From assembly GCA_963851415.1 (NCBI GenBank), contig CAWKPF010000003.1, positions 1,178,001-1,242,000 on the forward strand: DNA of 64,000 nt, read 5' to 3'. A program made the position numbers and the translations under genes. Below the pieces are notes generated by a model. The model was not told the DNA's origin. It ran no database searches and was given only the letters and a program-made list of their open reading frames with translations. The stretch is from CAWKPF01 sp963851415 (GTDB lineage: Bacteria > Acidobacteriota > Thermoanaerobaculia > Multivoradales > Multivoraceae). Position 1 is the stretch's first letter. The number at the start of each line of letters is the position of its first letter. Shown in pieces: positions 16,232-24,816 of the stretch.

Positions 16232-17734
16232 GTGAAGCACGCGCGAGCGGGGCTCGTCGCGAGCGTGCTGGTCTCGGTCCATCGGTGGCTGGGGATCGTG
16301 TTCGGCGCCCTCTTCGTCCTCTGGTTTCTATCGGGCATCGTGTTGATGTATCGCGGAATGCCGCAGCTGCCGGAGGGGCGGCTCCTGTCCGCACAGTGGC
16401 CACTGGAGATCGGAACTGCGGAAGTCGAGCCGGCCGAGGCGGCTCGGCGGGCCTCGATCGTGCCCGAGAGGCTGACCTTCGGGATGGTCGGCGAGCGGCC
16501 GGCCTATCGCCTGTTCGCGCGCGACCGAGTGAGCGTCGTGTTCGCGGATACCGGTGAGTTGTTCCGGGGGTTCCATCCGGACGAGGCCGTGGCCGTCGCA
16601 GCGCGCTTCGCCGGACCGGCGGCGGGGAGACTGCGTCGGGAGGCGTACCTGGAGAGACCCGACCAGTGGACCCTTCAGCTCCAGTCACGGCTTCCCATGC
16701 ACCGCATCGGCGAAGACGACTCCACTCGGCGCCTCTATGTCTCCGATCGCACCGGCCAGGTGGTTCTCGAGACGACGCGGCTGAGCCGCCTGTGGGGGTG
16801 GCTCGGCGCGGTTCCGCATTGGCTGTACTTCGAGCCGCTGCGTCGACGCGGGTCGCTCTGGTATCGGGTGGTCGTCGGGACGAGTCTCGCGGGCATCGTG
16901 CTCTGTGCGAGCGGATTGATGTGGGGGCTCTGGGTGTTCTCGCGCCGCCGTCGGAGTCCGTATCGAGGATGGCTCTTCTGGCATCACACGAGCGGCTTGG
17001 CGTTCGGTCTCGCGACCCTCGGCTTCGTCTTCAGCGGACTGCTCTCGATGGAGCCCTTTGGCTGGCAGTCGGGCACTCGTGCGACTGTCGAGCAGCGGGA
17101 AGCGGTCCAGGGCGGGCCCCTCGACCTGTCGTTGTTCGAGCTCGACTCGGTTCGCAGGGCGTTGGCCGTCCTGGCGAGAGAACCGGGAGGATCCGAGGTG
17201 TCGGCGGTCCAGTTTCAGGGCTCCGCCTGGCTCATGGAGCTTCGGGGCGGGCTCGGAGGTCAGAGGATCGTTTCCCTCCAGAGTCCGGAGGCCGGAAGCC
17301 GCGCAGGTATGGAGCGCTCCGCGGTCGAGCGGGCGGCGCGCCTCGCCATGCCCGGGGTGGAGATGAAGAGCGCCGACTGGATCGAGAGCTACGATGCCTA
17401 CTACTACCATCGTCACGGCTCGCGACCCCTTCCCGTGCTGCGGGCTCGGTTCTCGGATCCCCTGGCAACCACGCTCTATCTCGATGCACTCGATGGCTCG
17501 ATCGTGCATCGAGAACAACGTTGGACTCGCGTCAATCGGTGGCTGTACCACGGACTGCACAGCTGGGATCTTCCCGTCCTCTACCGACGTCGGCCGCTCT
17601 GGGACCTCTGGGTTCTCCTGCTGCTGCTGGGGGGGCTGGCCGCTACCGTCAGCGCCCTGGTCCCGGGTGTGCGTCGACTCGGTCGTGCGCTCAGGAGAGC
17701 CCACCCGAAGAAGTGGGGAGAGAAGTCCGGCTGA
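16232..17734 (+). CDS. PepSY-associated membrane protein
   Basis: A 500-residue inner-membrane protein with four main helices: VHRWLGIVFGALFVLWFLSG near 15-35, a second near 210-235, FWHHTSGLAFGLATLGFVFSG near 250-275, and LWVLLLLLGGLAATVSALV near the C-terminus. Two periplasmic PepSY-like regions lie between them. Histidines occur at the helix edges (VHRWLG, PHWLYF, FWHHTSG, YHGLHSWDLP), as in PepSY-TM proteins related to ferric reductases, where they bind haem. It may pass electrons across the membrane between quinols and the two flanking CXXCH proteins; this is inference from context. The start is taken as GTG at 16232 because it sits directly before the first helix. Confidence 0.8.
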   Translation: MKHARAGLVASVLVSVHRWLGIVFGALFVLWFLSGIVLMYRGMPQLPEGRLLSAQWPLEIGTAEVEPAEAARRASIVPERLTFGMVGERPAYRLFARDRVSVVFADTGELFRGFHPDEAVAVAARFAGPAAGRLRREAYLERPDQWTLQLQSRLPMHRIGEDDSTRRLYVSDRTGQVVLETTRLSRLWGWLGAVPHWLYFEPLRRRGSLWYRVVVGTSLAGIVLCASGLMWGLWVFSRRRRSPYRGWLFWHHTSGLAFGLATLGFVFSGLLSMEPFGWQSGTRATVEQREAVQGGPLDLSLFELDSVRRALAVLAREPGGSEVSAVQFQGSAWLMELRGGLGGQRIVSLQSPEAGSRAGMERSAVERAARLAMPGVEMKSADWIESYDAYYYHRHGSRPLPVLRARFSDPLATTLYLDALDGSIVHREQRWTRVNRWLYHGLHSWDLPVLYRRRPLWDLWVLLLLLGGLAATVSALVPGVRRLGRALRRAHPKKWGEKSG

Positions 17735-17820
17735 GCGCCAGGTCTTCGAAGCTGTATTCTCGGTTCGACAATTCTGGGGTCGGTCATCGTTCGCATGGCC
17801 AGATCGGGAGGACCAGCGCT

Positions 17821-18264
17821 ATGAAGGGACGTGCACTATTCATCCTCAGCCTCGGTCTCATCGTCGGGGTCTCCGGCGCCGTCGGCAGTTTCGCCGGGGC
17901 TGCTCGAGAGGCGGACGGCGAGGGGAGAGCTGTCGCCAGCGTGATGCAGATCATGGACTCCATGGTGATTCCCACGTCAGCGGACATCTGGAACGTGGCC
18001 CGGGAAGCGCCGGCGGACGAGGAGGCCTGGGAGGCCTTGGCTCGAAGCGCCGTGTTGCTCGCGGAATCGGGCAACCTCCTGCTGATCGGGGACCGTGCCA
18101 AGGACGACGAGGTCTGGCGTGCAACCGCGATGCAGCTGGTCGAGGGTGGAGCGCAGGCACTCGCTGCCGTCGAGGCCCGCGACGTCGAGGCGGTCAACGA
18201 ATCGGGCAACGTGCTGATCGACGCGTGCGAGATCTGTCACGAGCGGCACCTGCCCCGCGATTGA
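17821..18264 (+). CDS. Secreted class II cytochrome c-like protein
   Basis: The 147-residue product has a signal peptide (ALFILSLGLIVGVSGAVGS) followed by an all-helical domain and a C-terminal CEICH at 136-140, the expected covalent haem site. Like cytochrome c' it carries an early helix with MQIMDSMVIPTSADIW. It is a paralogue of the lipoprotein at 15640, sharing the SGNLLLIGDRAKDD-type segment and the position of the motif. The ATG follows GGGAGGACC. It closes the operon, so the PepSY membrane protein has one lipid-anchored and one soluble haem partner. Confidence 0.8.
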   Translation: MKGRALFILSLGLIVGVSGAVGSFAGAAREADGEGRAVASVMQIMDSMVIPTSADIWNVAREAPADEEAWEALARSAVLLAESGNLLLIGDRAKDDEVWRATAMQLVEGGAQALAAVEARDVEAVNESGNVLIDACEICHERHLPRD

Positions 18265-18319
18265 ACGGCCCGAGATTGCATGGCCCAGTGACTGAGCGGG
18301 GCGCGGCCCCCAAACGGGG

Positions 18320-18955
18320 TCAGCCCTCCGGGGGCTTTGGCTGTCCGTCCAGGGGGTGGCCCGACGCCTGGGCAGGAGCCCGGTGGAGCTCTTGCATGTG
18401 GGTGTAGTAGCCCTCGACGTCCAGCGTGACCTGCAACGGGAAGTCATTGTCGTTGCGCCAGTACCAGCCGTGGTAGCCGTTGTACGGGGCTTTCAGAGCT
18501 CCGAGGCCGGAGTCCACGTCGAAACGCTCGCCGTAGCGGACTTCAGTGCCGTCGAGGTCGTTGTAGGGGTCGCCGTGAAAATCGGAGTAGAGGGTTCCCT
18601 GGTCTGTGTTCCAGGAGAAGAACACGGTGTTGCCGGCGACCATGCCGAGCTTGTACTCGATCTCTTCCCGGGGGCCGATTTCGAGGACGACCGTCTCTTT
18701 CTTGGGGGGCTCGTCGTAGTAGACCACCGTGCCGAGACTCGCGTCGGCCATCGGGACCGTGCCCATGGGGGCGGATGCCATCTGGGTCAGGCCGAGCCGG
18801 CTTCCCACTCCAGTGGGATCGATCCCGTACTCCGCGGGGAGCACGAAGAAGAGCAGTGCGATCGTCGCGACGGCGAGGGCGACCCCCATGGTCAGCAGCA
18901 GACTCCGCGCGGTCGGAGCAGCCAGAGTGGGTGCGGTCGATTCGGTGGTCGTCAT
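18320..18955 (-). CDS. Single-pass anchored periplasmic protein next to HupE/UreJ gene
   Basis: A 211-residue protein with one N-terminal membrane helix (LLLTMGVALAVATIALLFFVL, about 19-39) and a periplasmic domain. The domain contains VVLEIGPREEIEYKLGM, FFSWNTDQGTLYSDFHG and YNGYHGWYWRNDNDFPLQV. I associate this type with proteins named transmembrane anchor protein that sit beside HupE/UreJ genes; no activity is known. The aromatic YHGWYWRN segment and the His in DFHGDP could bind a ligand or metal. It lies 28 bases downstream of the HupE/UreJ gene on the same strand, so the pair is probably co-transcribed. It converges with the cytochrome operon. Confidence 0.65.
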   Translation of the reverse strand: MTTTESTAPTLAAPTARSLLLTMGVALAVATIALLFFVLPAEYGIDPTGVGSRLGLTQMASAPMGTVPMADASLGTVVYYDEPPKKETVVLEIGPREEIEYKLGMVAGNTVFFSWNTDQGTLYSDFHGDPYNDLDGTEVRYGERFDVDSGLGALKAPYNGYHGWYWRNDNDFPLQVTLDVEGYYTHMQELHRAPAQASGHPLDGQPKPPEG

Positions 18956-18983
18956 GGATGATTCCTCGAGCTGAAGGAGGGTG

Positions 18984-19694
18984 TCATGAGGTGAGGACGT
19001 AGCCGGTCAGCTGGTAGCCGATCAGAACCAGCCCGACGATGATCAGGAAGAGGTTGGCAACGAAGGCATGGCGCTCGAACCGACCGCTGGCCCGCCACAG
19101 ATTGAGAGTCAGGAGAATGAGGGTGAGGGCGGCGAACTGGCCGAGCTCGACGCCGACGTTGAAGGCGATCATGTTGCCGATCAGGCCGTCGTCCGAGATC
19201 GCGACGTCTTGCAGTTTGGTGGCCAGGCCCAGTCCGTGACATAGACCGAATGCCGAGACCGCAACTTTGTTGTTGATCTCGAGTCCGAGTGTTCGAAAGC
19301 CTCCGATGTTCTCGAACCCCTTGTAGACCACCGAGAGTCCGATGATCGCGTCGATGAGATAGGCATTGACGTGAAAGCCACCGAGCACGCCCGCGAGCAG
19401 AGTGATGCTGTGGCCCACGGCGAACAAGGTCACATAGACCGCAACGTCACGAATCCGGTAGAGAAAGAAGACCACTCCGGCGAGAAACGCCAGATGGTCG
19501 TACCCCGTGACCATGTGCTTGGCGCCGAGGTAGAGATAGGGGCCAAGGGCGAGCCCTTCGTTCTCGATGAGGAACGACTCGTCGCGATCGGCGACGCCGT
19601 GCGCCTGAACGGCCACCGTGGCGAGAGCCAAACAGCCCGCCAGTGCCAAGAAGACCAGTGCGCGAGTCGAGCGCTGTGAGAAAAACGACACCAT
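18984..19694 (-). CDS. HupE/UreJ-family membrane protein
   Basis: The 236-residue product has a signal peptide (ALVFLALAGCLALATVAVQA) followed by about seven membrane helices. It carries the family motifs KHMVTGYDHLAFL and FAVGHSITLLAG, whose His and Asp residues are thought to bind nickel or a similar metal; HupE of hydrogenase operons imports nickel. No hydrogenase or urease genes are present here, so the metal and purpose are open. The ATG at 19694 lies only six bases from the inverted arm of the adjacent transposase unit and has no recognisable ribosome site; longer in-frame readings run into the arm. Confidence 0.8.
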   Translation of the reverse strand: MVSFFSQRSTRALVFLALAGCLALATVAVQAHGVADRDESFLIENEGLALGPYLYLGAKHMVTGYDHLAFLAGVVFFLYRIRDVAVYVTLFAVGHSITLLAGVLGGFHVNAYLIDAIIGLSVVYKGFENIGGFRTLGLEINNKVAVSAFGLCHGLGLATKLQDVAISDDGLIGNMIAFNVGVELGQFAALTLILLTLNLWRASGRFERHAFVANLFLIIVGLVLIGYQLTGYVLTS

Positions 19695-19699
19695 GAGTT

Positions 19700-19740
19700 C
19701 CGGGGACAGTTTACAGATCTCGTGTTCTGGGGACACCTTA
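19700..19740. repeat. Left inverted arm of the transposase unit
   Basis: The arm begins CCGGGGACAGTTTAC and ends TTCTGGGGACACCTTA. It matches the reverse complement of the right arm at 36 of 40 positions, with the differences in the middle. Each arm contains two GGGGACA repeats, which can act as transposase recognition sites. Confidence 0.8.
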
Positions 19741-19805
19741 CTTGTCTTCACACGCGTTCGGAGACCGCGCTTCCGAGGCGCGCGCGATCTCAACAGCTCT
19801 TCGGG

Positions 19806-20462
19806 TCAACGTCGCTTTCGCTTCGGCCCGGGCCGACCCGGCCGGGTGGGCCGACTCGTGGTCTGCTCTACCCAGTCGAGGAAGTCGTCCTCGCCAAACG
19901 GCCGACCCGTTCGGGTGGAGGCGCGGATCCCTTCGAAGTCCACCCCCGGAGAGGAGAGGAACCCGTCCCAGTTCCTGATCCGCGACAAGGGGCCCGTTGA
20001 GCGGACGAGCCGATCCTCGAACCCTGACACTTGAGCGCTGAGAGAGGAGTAGGGCCAGTCGAAAGGGCTCGTGACGAGGCCCGCCCGGACCGGGTTCGTG
20101 AGGACGTAGCGGGTCGCGTTGTAGAGGTGCCGGTCGCTCAACGGGCAGGAAAAGAATCGTTCCTGCCAGAGGTGCCCTCTCCAGCGATGTCGCTTGTTGA
20201 TGGCCCTGGCATAGCGCCGATGAGCCTCTCCGAAGACACGAGCGAGGCTCGACTCGTTCCTGGGAATGACCAGGAAATGGACGTGATTCGGCATGAGGCA
20301 GTAGGTGAGGCAGTCCAGGGAGTGCCGCTGCGCTTGCTCCGCAAGGATGGTCAGGTAGAGACGATAGTCTTGCTCTCGAAGGAAGACCCGCATTTTCCGG
20401 CTTCCTCGTTGCGTGACATGGTGCGCGACCCCTGGCACCACGAATCTCGGTGTCCGTGCCAT
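19806..20462 (-). CDS. REP-associated tyrosine (Y1) transposase
   Basis: The 218-residue protein has the HUH motif in MPNHVHFLVIP (His 60, His 62) and the catalytic Tyr 119 in ATRYVLTNPVRAG. Other family signatures are VTQRGSRKMRVF near the N-terminus and HLWQERFFSCPLS. Such enzymes cut and join single-stranded DNA at hairpins and are linked to the spread of REP-like palindromes. A basic tail (RPGRPGPKRKRR) closes the protein. The reading frame is intact, so the enzyme may be active. Base composition is similar to its surroundings, so arrival is not recent on that evidence. Confidence 0.9.
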   Translation of the reverse strand: MARTPRFVVPGVAHHVTQRGSRKMRVFLREQDYRLYLTILAEQAQRHSLDCLTYCLMPNHVHFLVIPRNESSLARVFGEAHRRYARAINKRHRWRGHLWQERFFSCPLSDRHLYNATRYVLTNPVRAGLVTSPFDWPYSSLSAQVSGFEDRLVRSTGPLSRIRNWDGFLSSPGVDFEGIRASTRTGRPFGEDDFLDWVEQTTSRPTRPGRPGPKRKRR

Positions 20463-20522
20463 CTCATGACAACTAGACGGCGTCGGCGCGCCTCACCTGT
20501 CATGGCCTTCAATATGGGCGCC

Positions 20523-20562
20523 AAGGTGTCCCCAGAACTCGAAATAAGTAAACTGTCCCCGG
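20523..20562. repeat. Right inverted arm of the transposase unit
   Basis: AAGGTGTCCCCAGAACTC through AAACTGTCCCCGG is the inverted counterpart of the left arm (36 of 40 bases). It ends one base before the stop codon of the ABC permease gene. Confidence 0.8.
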
Positions 20563-20563
20563 A

Positions 20564-22351
20564 TCAGAGCTCCGCACTTTCCAGGTTGCGGCGTCCGGCT
20601 CTCATGGCCAGAGCGCAGGTGGTGACGCTCAAGGTCACGATGACGGACAGCACGATCAGGGTCGCGGTGTCGACTCCGAGGCGTGCGGGCGGTGCGGTGC
20701 GACGCCACTGCAGAAGAACTCCCTGCAAGACCGTTACGGTGATGATGAAGGCGAAGCTCAAGATGAAGTTGAGGGTGCCCCCCATGCCCGAGGTGATGCG
20801 GGCCGGGTTGTCCTCTTCGAAGTTGGGATAGAGACTGCCGAGTCCGACCGCCAGTCCCGAGAGCGCCACCGTGGTGGCCGCCACGGAGAAGAGCGTGAGT
20901 CCGAGCTCGAAGGGCTCGAGACGAAGGCGCCACCCGGAGAGCAGGGCGAGGCCGATGGTGATGGTCGAGGTGGTGAGCACACTCAGCCAGAATTTCTGCC
21001 ACAGCAGACGACGCTTGGTCAGGGGCGCGAGACCGAGGATCCAGAAGCGACGTCCCTCCAGGCTGATCAGCGGGAAGACGAAGCGGGTGGTCAGGGTGGC
21101 GAGGATCAGCAACGCCGCTGCCATGTTCAGCAGAGCGATCCAGCTCCGCCAGGGCTCCTCGCTGAAGAAGCCCGAGTCGTTCTCGATGTTGGCAAGGTAG
21201 AGCGCCATCAGACCGAAGAAGATCAGGAACTGACTCCACTGACTCGGGTCACGCCAGAAGAGGCGGAGATCCTTGGCGACCAGCGATCGGGTCGGTTCCG
21301 GAATCCAGGCGAAGACCGCTTCGAGAAAGCGGAGTGGACCGCGTGCGGTCGGCCTCTCGCGTTGCTCGTCCGCTGCGAGCAACGCAGTCCAGCCCGGATA
21401 GAACCAGCGCTCGGCCAGCAGGGTCGCGATGGTGACGAAGAACAGTGCGTTGGCCAGCAGTGTCAGCCAGAAGAAGAGGCTCTCGAATGGCTGGGCGTGC
21501 GCCGCCGCCAGCAGTCCCTGGGTCAGCCAATGGCTGGGCAGAAATGGTGACTGAGTGGTACCCATGAGGTCCAGAACGGCCTGGACGGTCTCCGCGCCCT
21601 CGAGATCGGGACGGCTGCGGACCCGAAACAGACCCCACAAGAAGGTGCCCGCCAGCACGAGGAGAACGCCCAGGCCGGCCCGCGGTCGCCCCGCGAGCAA
21701 GCGCACCAGGGCCACCGTGATCCCGGCGCCGATGGCGGCGGGAATGACGACGAACGGGGCGTAGAAGAGGGGCAGCGCGGGATAGAAGAGCGGTGAGACA
21801 CCGCGCACGATGCCGTAGGCCACCAAGACCGGGGTGCCGAGAAAGGCCAGCCCCCAGGAGCTGAAGCTGACGCATTCCCAGAAGCGCCCCAGGAAGAAGG
21901 TGCCCACCGAGAGAGGAGCCTGGATGAGATACGACACCTCTTTCGACCGGTAGATGGTGGCGAAGCTCACGAGGACGTTCGAGACCACCATCAAGACGAA
22001 AACCGAGAGCGCGAAGACCGAAAGCAGCCGCTCCAGAACCAGATCCGTCAGGTCGACGTCGTTCTCCTCGCCGAGCATCTCGGAGCCGAAGCGGGAGAAC
22101 AGGTAGAACATGCCGAGAGCGAAGAGAAACAGGAGCGCCAGGAGGAAGACCGCCGACACCGACACGAACGCCACCTTCAATTTCGACTCGGTGCGCACCG
22201 AGGCGACCCAGTGACGTCCCATGCGCAGTTTGGCCCACAACAGGGTGGCCAGCTGGCCGAGACTCGATCCCGGAGGCTGCGCCGATCCAGCCGCACCCTC
22301 GAGCTCTTCCGGGCGGCGATCGGGCGCGGAAGAGGGGTGACGGGTGATCAC
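20564..22351 (-). CDS. ABC-2 type transporter permease
   Basis: A 595-residue polytopic membrane protein with roughly a dozen hydrophobic helices in two groups. The first helix is AFVSVSAVFLLALLFLFALG and the last group begins at ILATLTTRFVFPLISLEG. The FVFPLISLEGRRFWILGLAPLT region, shown here only by its first ten and last residues, is typical of bacterial ABC-2 exporter permeases. The protein starts at GTG 22351, overlapping the ATPase stop in a GTGA, which fixes the start. Upstream in the operon are the ATPase and a transglutaminase-like protein. Substrate is unknown. Confidence 0.8.
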   Translation of the reverse strand: MITRHPSSAPDRRPEELEGAAGSAQPPGSSLGQLATLLWAKLRMGRHWVASVRTESKLKVAFVSVSAVFLLALLFLFALGMFYLFSRFGSEMLGEENDVDLTDLVLERLLSVFALSVFVLMVVSNVLVSFATIYRSKEVSYLIQAPLSVGTFFLGRFWECVSFSSWGLAFLGTPVLVAYGIVRGVSPLFYPALPLFYAPFVVIPAAIGAGITVALVRLLAGRPRAGLGVLLVLAGTFLWGLFRVRSRPDLEGAETVQAVLDLMGTTQSPFLPSHWLTQGLLAAAHAQPFESLFFWLTLLANALFFVTIATLLAERWFYPGWTALLAADEQRERPTARGPLRFLEAVFAWIPEPTRSLVAKDLRLFWRDPSQWSQFLIFFGLMALYLANIENDSGFFSEEPWRSWIALLNMAAALLILATLTTRFVFPLISLEGRRFWILGLAPLTKRRLLWQKFWLSVLTTSTITIGLALLSGWRLRLEPFELGLTLFSVAATTVALSGLAVGLGSLYPNFEEDNPARITSGMGGTLNFILSFAFIITVTVLQGVLLQWRRTAPPARLGVDTATLIVLSVIVTLSVTTCALAMRAGRRNLESAEL

Positions 22352-23085
22352 GCGGCTTCCTCGTCGTCGCGAGTGAGCTCGAGGAACACGTCTTCGAGCG
22401 AGCCGGGGCGTGTCGCCAGCGACTTGATCTCCGACACCGAGCCGACGCGAAGGAGTCGGCCGTGATTGATGATGCCGATGCGGTCGGCCATCTCTTCGGC
22501 GATCGACAGCGTGTGGGTCGACATGAAGACCGTCAAGCCCTCGTTGCGGGTCAGATCCTTGAGGAAGGTCTTGACCTTGCGGATGTTCTTCGGGTCGAGA
22601 CCGACCCACGGCTCGTCGACGATCACGACCTTCGGAGCGTGGAGGAAGCACGACGCGAAGGAGAGCTTCTGACGCATGCCGTGGCTGTAGTTCTCGATCA
22701 ACTGTTCGGCGACGTGCAGGATCTCGAACTCCTCGAGCAAGCGGTCGCAGCGAGCGCGGTACTCCGCTTCCGGGATCCGGTAGAGGCCGGCGACGAAGCG
22801 CATGAACTCCCGGCCGGTCAGCTTGTCGTAGAGAAAGGGAGTGTCGGGGATGTAGCCGAGGAGTCGCTTGGCCTCGAGCGGTTGCTCCTGGACGTCGTGG
22901 CCTCCGATCATGGCGAGTCCCGAGGTCGGCCGGATCAGTCCGGTGAGCATCTTGATCGTAGTGGTCTTGCCGGCACCGTTGGGGCCCAGAAAGCAGAAGA
23001 ACTCGCCGTCGGGCACCGACAGCTCGAGCGAACGGACCGCCGTCTTGGGTCCGAATCGTTTGGTGAGTGCGGCGGTTTCGATCAT
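22348..23085 (-). CDS. ABC transporter ATP-binding protein
   Basis: The 245-residue protein is a complete ABC-2 exporter ATPase. Walker A is GPNGAGKTT (34-42), the signature is a variant YSHGMRQKLSFA, Walker B is KVVIVDEPWVGLDP and the switch His is in FMSTHTLSIAEEM. The Tyr-Ser-His-Gly-Met form is characteristic of exporters of the drug/lipid type. The ATG at 23085 overlaps the stop of the transglutaminase gene (ATGA), and its own stop overlaps the permease start, so the three are translationally coupled. Confidence 0.93.
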   Translation of the reverse strand: MIETAALTKRFGPKTAVRSLELSVPDGEFFCFLGPNGAGKTTTIKMLTGLIRPTSGLAMIGGHDVQEQPLEAKRLLGYIPDTPFLYDKLTGREFMRFVAGLYRIPEAEYRARCDRLLEEFEILHVAEQLIENYSHGMRQKLSFASCFLHAPKVVIVDEPWVGLDPKNIRKVKTFLKDLTRNEGLTVFMSTHTLSIAEEMADRIGIINHGRLLRVGSVSEIKSLATRPGSLEDVFLELTRDDEEAA

Positions 23086-24569
23086 GAGACCTCCTCGACC
23101 TCGATCTTCAGGCGACCGAGATAGGGCAACAGCTGTGACCAGGTTTCGATGCCACCTTGGAGCAGCTTGATGTGGGTCGCGTCGGCGGTGGGTTGGCCGA
23201 GCGTGGGGTCGATCCAGCGCCATGCTCCGTCGACCAGCACCTCGGGCCAGGCGTGGTAGTAGAAACCGTCGAGATCCTCGCTCCAGACCAGGCCGATGGC
23301 GATCCTCGACGGCAGTCCCGCGGCGCGTGCCAGAGCAGTGTAGAGAACGGTGTGCTCGTTGCAGTCTCCGCGACGCTGGGCGAGTACCTCGAGTGCCGAC
23401 GGAATGCTCAGCGCCGCCTCCTTGGAGATCTCCGAGTAGACCCAGTCGTGCAGCCGGAGGGCACGTTGCCAATGGTCGGCGGGCGCTCCCTGGAGAATCG
23501 CTCGGCTGGCCTCCACGATCTTGGGATGCGTGCTCTGCACGAAGGCGTCGGCGGCCAGATACGGCTCCACGTCGATCTCACCGGCGTCCTGGGGCGTCGT
23601 GATGCGCCGGTAGCGATTGCCCTCCCGCAGCTGAAGGTCGTCTACGGGGAGTCCCCCTTCCGGCGCGTCGCTGATCCGAAACGACATCTGTCGGGCCCCT
23701 CGGAACGGGCGGGCTCCGCTGGGCACGATGGCGGTCAGGCCGAGGAAGTCGCTGCCGACGTCGGCCGCGGTGGGTAACAGCGCTTCTTCTGCAGAGATCC
23801 GCTCGAGTGCGAAGCCGATGGGGGTCACCGCCCTGACGACCGCGCCCTCGTCATCCACCCAGGCGCGATTCTCGAGGCCGCCGCTGTCGATCACCAGCAC
23901 CCGCGTGGGGATCTTCTCGCCGGCGATCAGGAGCACCTCCCGAGCGACGCAGCGGACTTCGACTTCGGTGGCTCGCAGGGTCATGGGGTCGAAGCTGGGT
24001 AGAGTGACCCGGTCGCCGGGGTCGAGTTTCGGGAAGGTCACGCTCGAGCCGAAGCCTGCACTCCAGAGCATGTCGTCCCCGGCTGGAACGTCGAGCGGAA
24101 GGACCTCGCCCGCGGAGAAGACCCGACCCCGCAGGCGTCCCTGCTCGAGGGTCCCCTCCAACCGAAAATCGTAGTCCCCCGAGCGCACTTCGAACTCGAG
24201 CTCGGCACGCTCCTCCTCGAAGGGACGCCATGCCGCTCCCGTGAGATCGAGGCGCGTTTCACGGCCGAAGAGCTCGAGTGCGACTCGGGTCGCGACCCGC
24301 GTGCTCGCGCCTTCGACCCCCCTCCGGGTCTCGGGAAGTTGGAGAAGATGCACGTAGCCGACGCGGCTCTGCCCCACGAAGAGCCCCATCCACGATTCGA
24401 TGGGCTCCTCGAGGCGTTCCCCGCCGGCGAGGCGGGGATCGACTCGTGGAGCGGCTCGCTCTCGGTAGAGGAGCAGCCCGGTCATGGTCAACCAGAAGAG
24501 GAGGATGGCACCGAAGAGCAAGCCCCTGCGAAATCGGTGGCTCGTGGAGGGTCGGGTGGAGTTGCTCAT
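23082..24569 (-). CDS. Transglutaminase-like (cysteine protease fold) protein with N-terminal anchor
   Basis: The 495-residue product has one N-terminal membrane helix (LLFGAILLFWLTMTGLLLY, 17-35), a long beta-rich periplasmic region (about 55-300) and a C-terminal transglutaminase-core domain. The catalytic triad is visible: Cys 403 in RRGDCNEHT, His 439 in YYHAWPEV and Asp 454 in WIDPTLGQ. Bacterial members usually act as proteases or amidases rather than cross-linkers. Being first in an overlapping operon with an ABC exporter, it may mature or degrade the exported product. No good ribosome site precedes ATG 24569. The 247 bases between it and 24817 hold only a short AT-rich patch near 24710. 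Confidence 0.85.
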   Translation of the reverse strand: MSNSTRPSTSHRFRRGLLFGAILLFWLTMTGLLLYRERAAPRVDPRLAGGERLEEPIESWMGLFVGQSRVGYVHLLQLPETRRGVEGASTRVATRVALELFGRETRLDLTGAAWRPFEEERAELEFEVRSGDYDFRLEGTLEQGRLRGRVFSAGEVLPLDVPAGDDMLWSAGFGSSVTFPKLDPGDRVTLPSFDPMTLRATEVEVRCVAREVLLIAGEKIPTRVLVIDSGGLENRAWVDDEGAVVRAVTPIGFALERISAEEALLPTAADVGSDFLGLTAIVPSGARPFRGARQMSFRISDAPEGGLPVDDLQLREGNRYRRITTPQDAGEIDVEPYLAADAFVQSTHPKIVEASRAILQGAPADHWQRALRLHDWVYSEISKEAALSIPSALEVLAQRRGDCNEHTVLYTALARAAGLPSRIAIGLVWSEDLDGFYYHAWPEVLVDGAWRWIDPTLGQPTADATHIKLLQGGIETWSQLLPYLGRLKIEVEEVS

Positions 24570-24816
24570 GGGCGGAACGGTGCCACGACGGACGCGGTGC
24601 GATGACAGGTATACGCAACGAGCCGGGCTCGAGTCTCATGCGCCGCGCCGCCGAGATTGCGCAATCTTCCGCGGTCTCCGCGCCCCGACTCCCTCCGCAC
24701 CGGGCGAAATTCTACAATAACTAGTCTCCCGGGGCCGGTCGACGGCCGGGCGACGGCGAAGGAAGGGGCACACCAGGATCGCCAGGGGCGTCGAGCGGTC
24801 CGCCCACGGGCGGCAG

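Larger units (their letters stand above)
19700..20562. mobile_element. Y1 (HUH) transposase unit bounded by inverted arms
   Basis: The unit consists of a REP-associated-type transposase gene (19806-20462, minus) enclosed by two inverted arms of about 40 bp (19700-19740 and 20523-20562). It fits almost exactly between the stop codon of the ABC permease (20564-20566) and the start of the HupE gene (19694). No target duplication is visible. Confidence 0.7.

Noticed and set aside
24700..24740. A promoter for the transglutaminase operon around the AT-rich patch TTATTGTAGAAT (minus strand)
   Set aside because: TAGAAT is a fair -10, but no -35-like element lies at the right distance.
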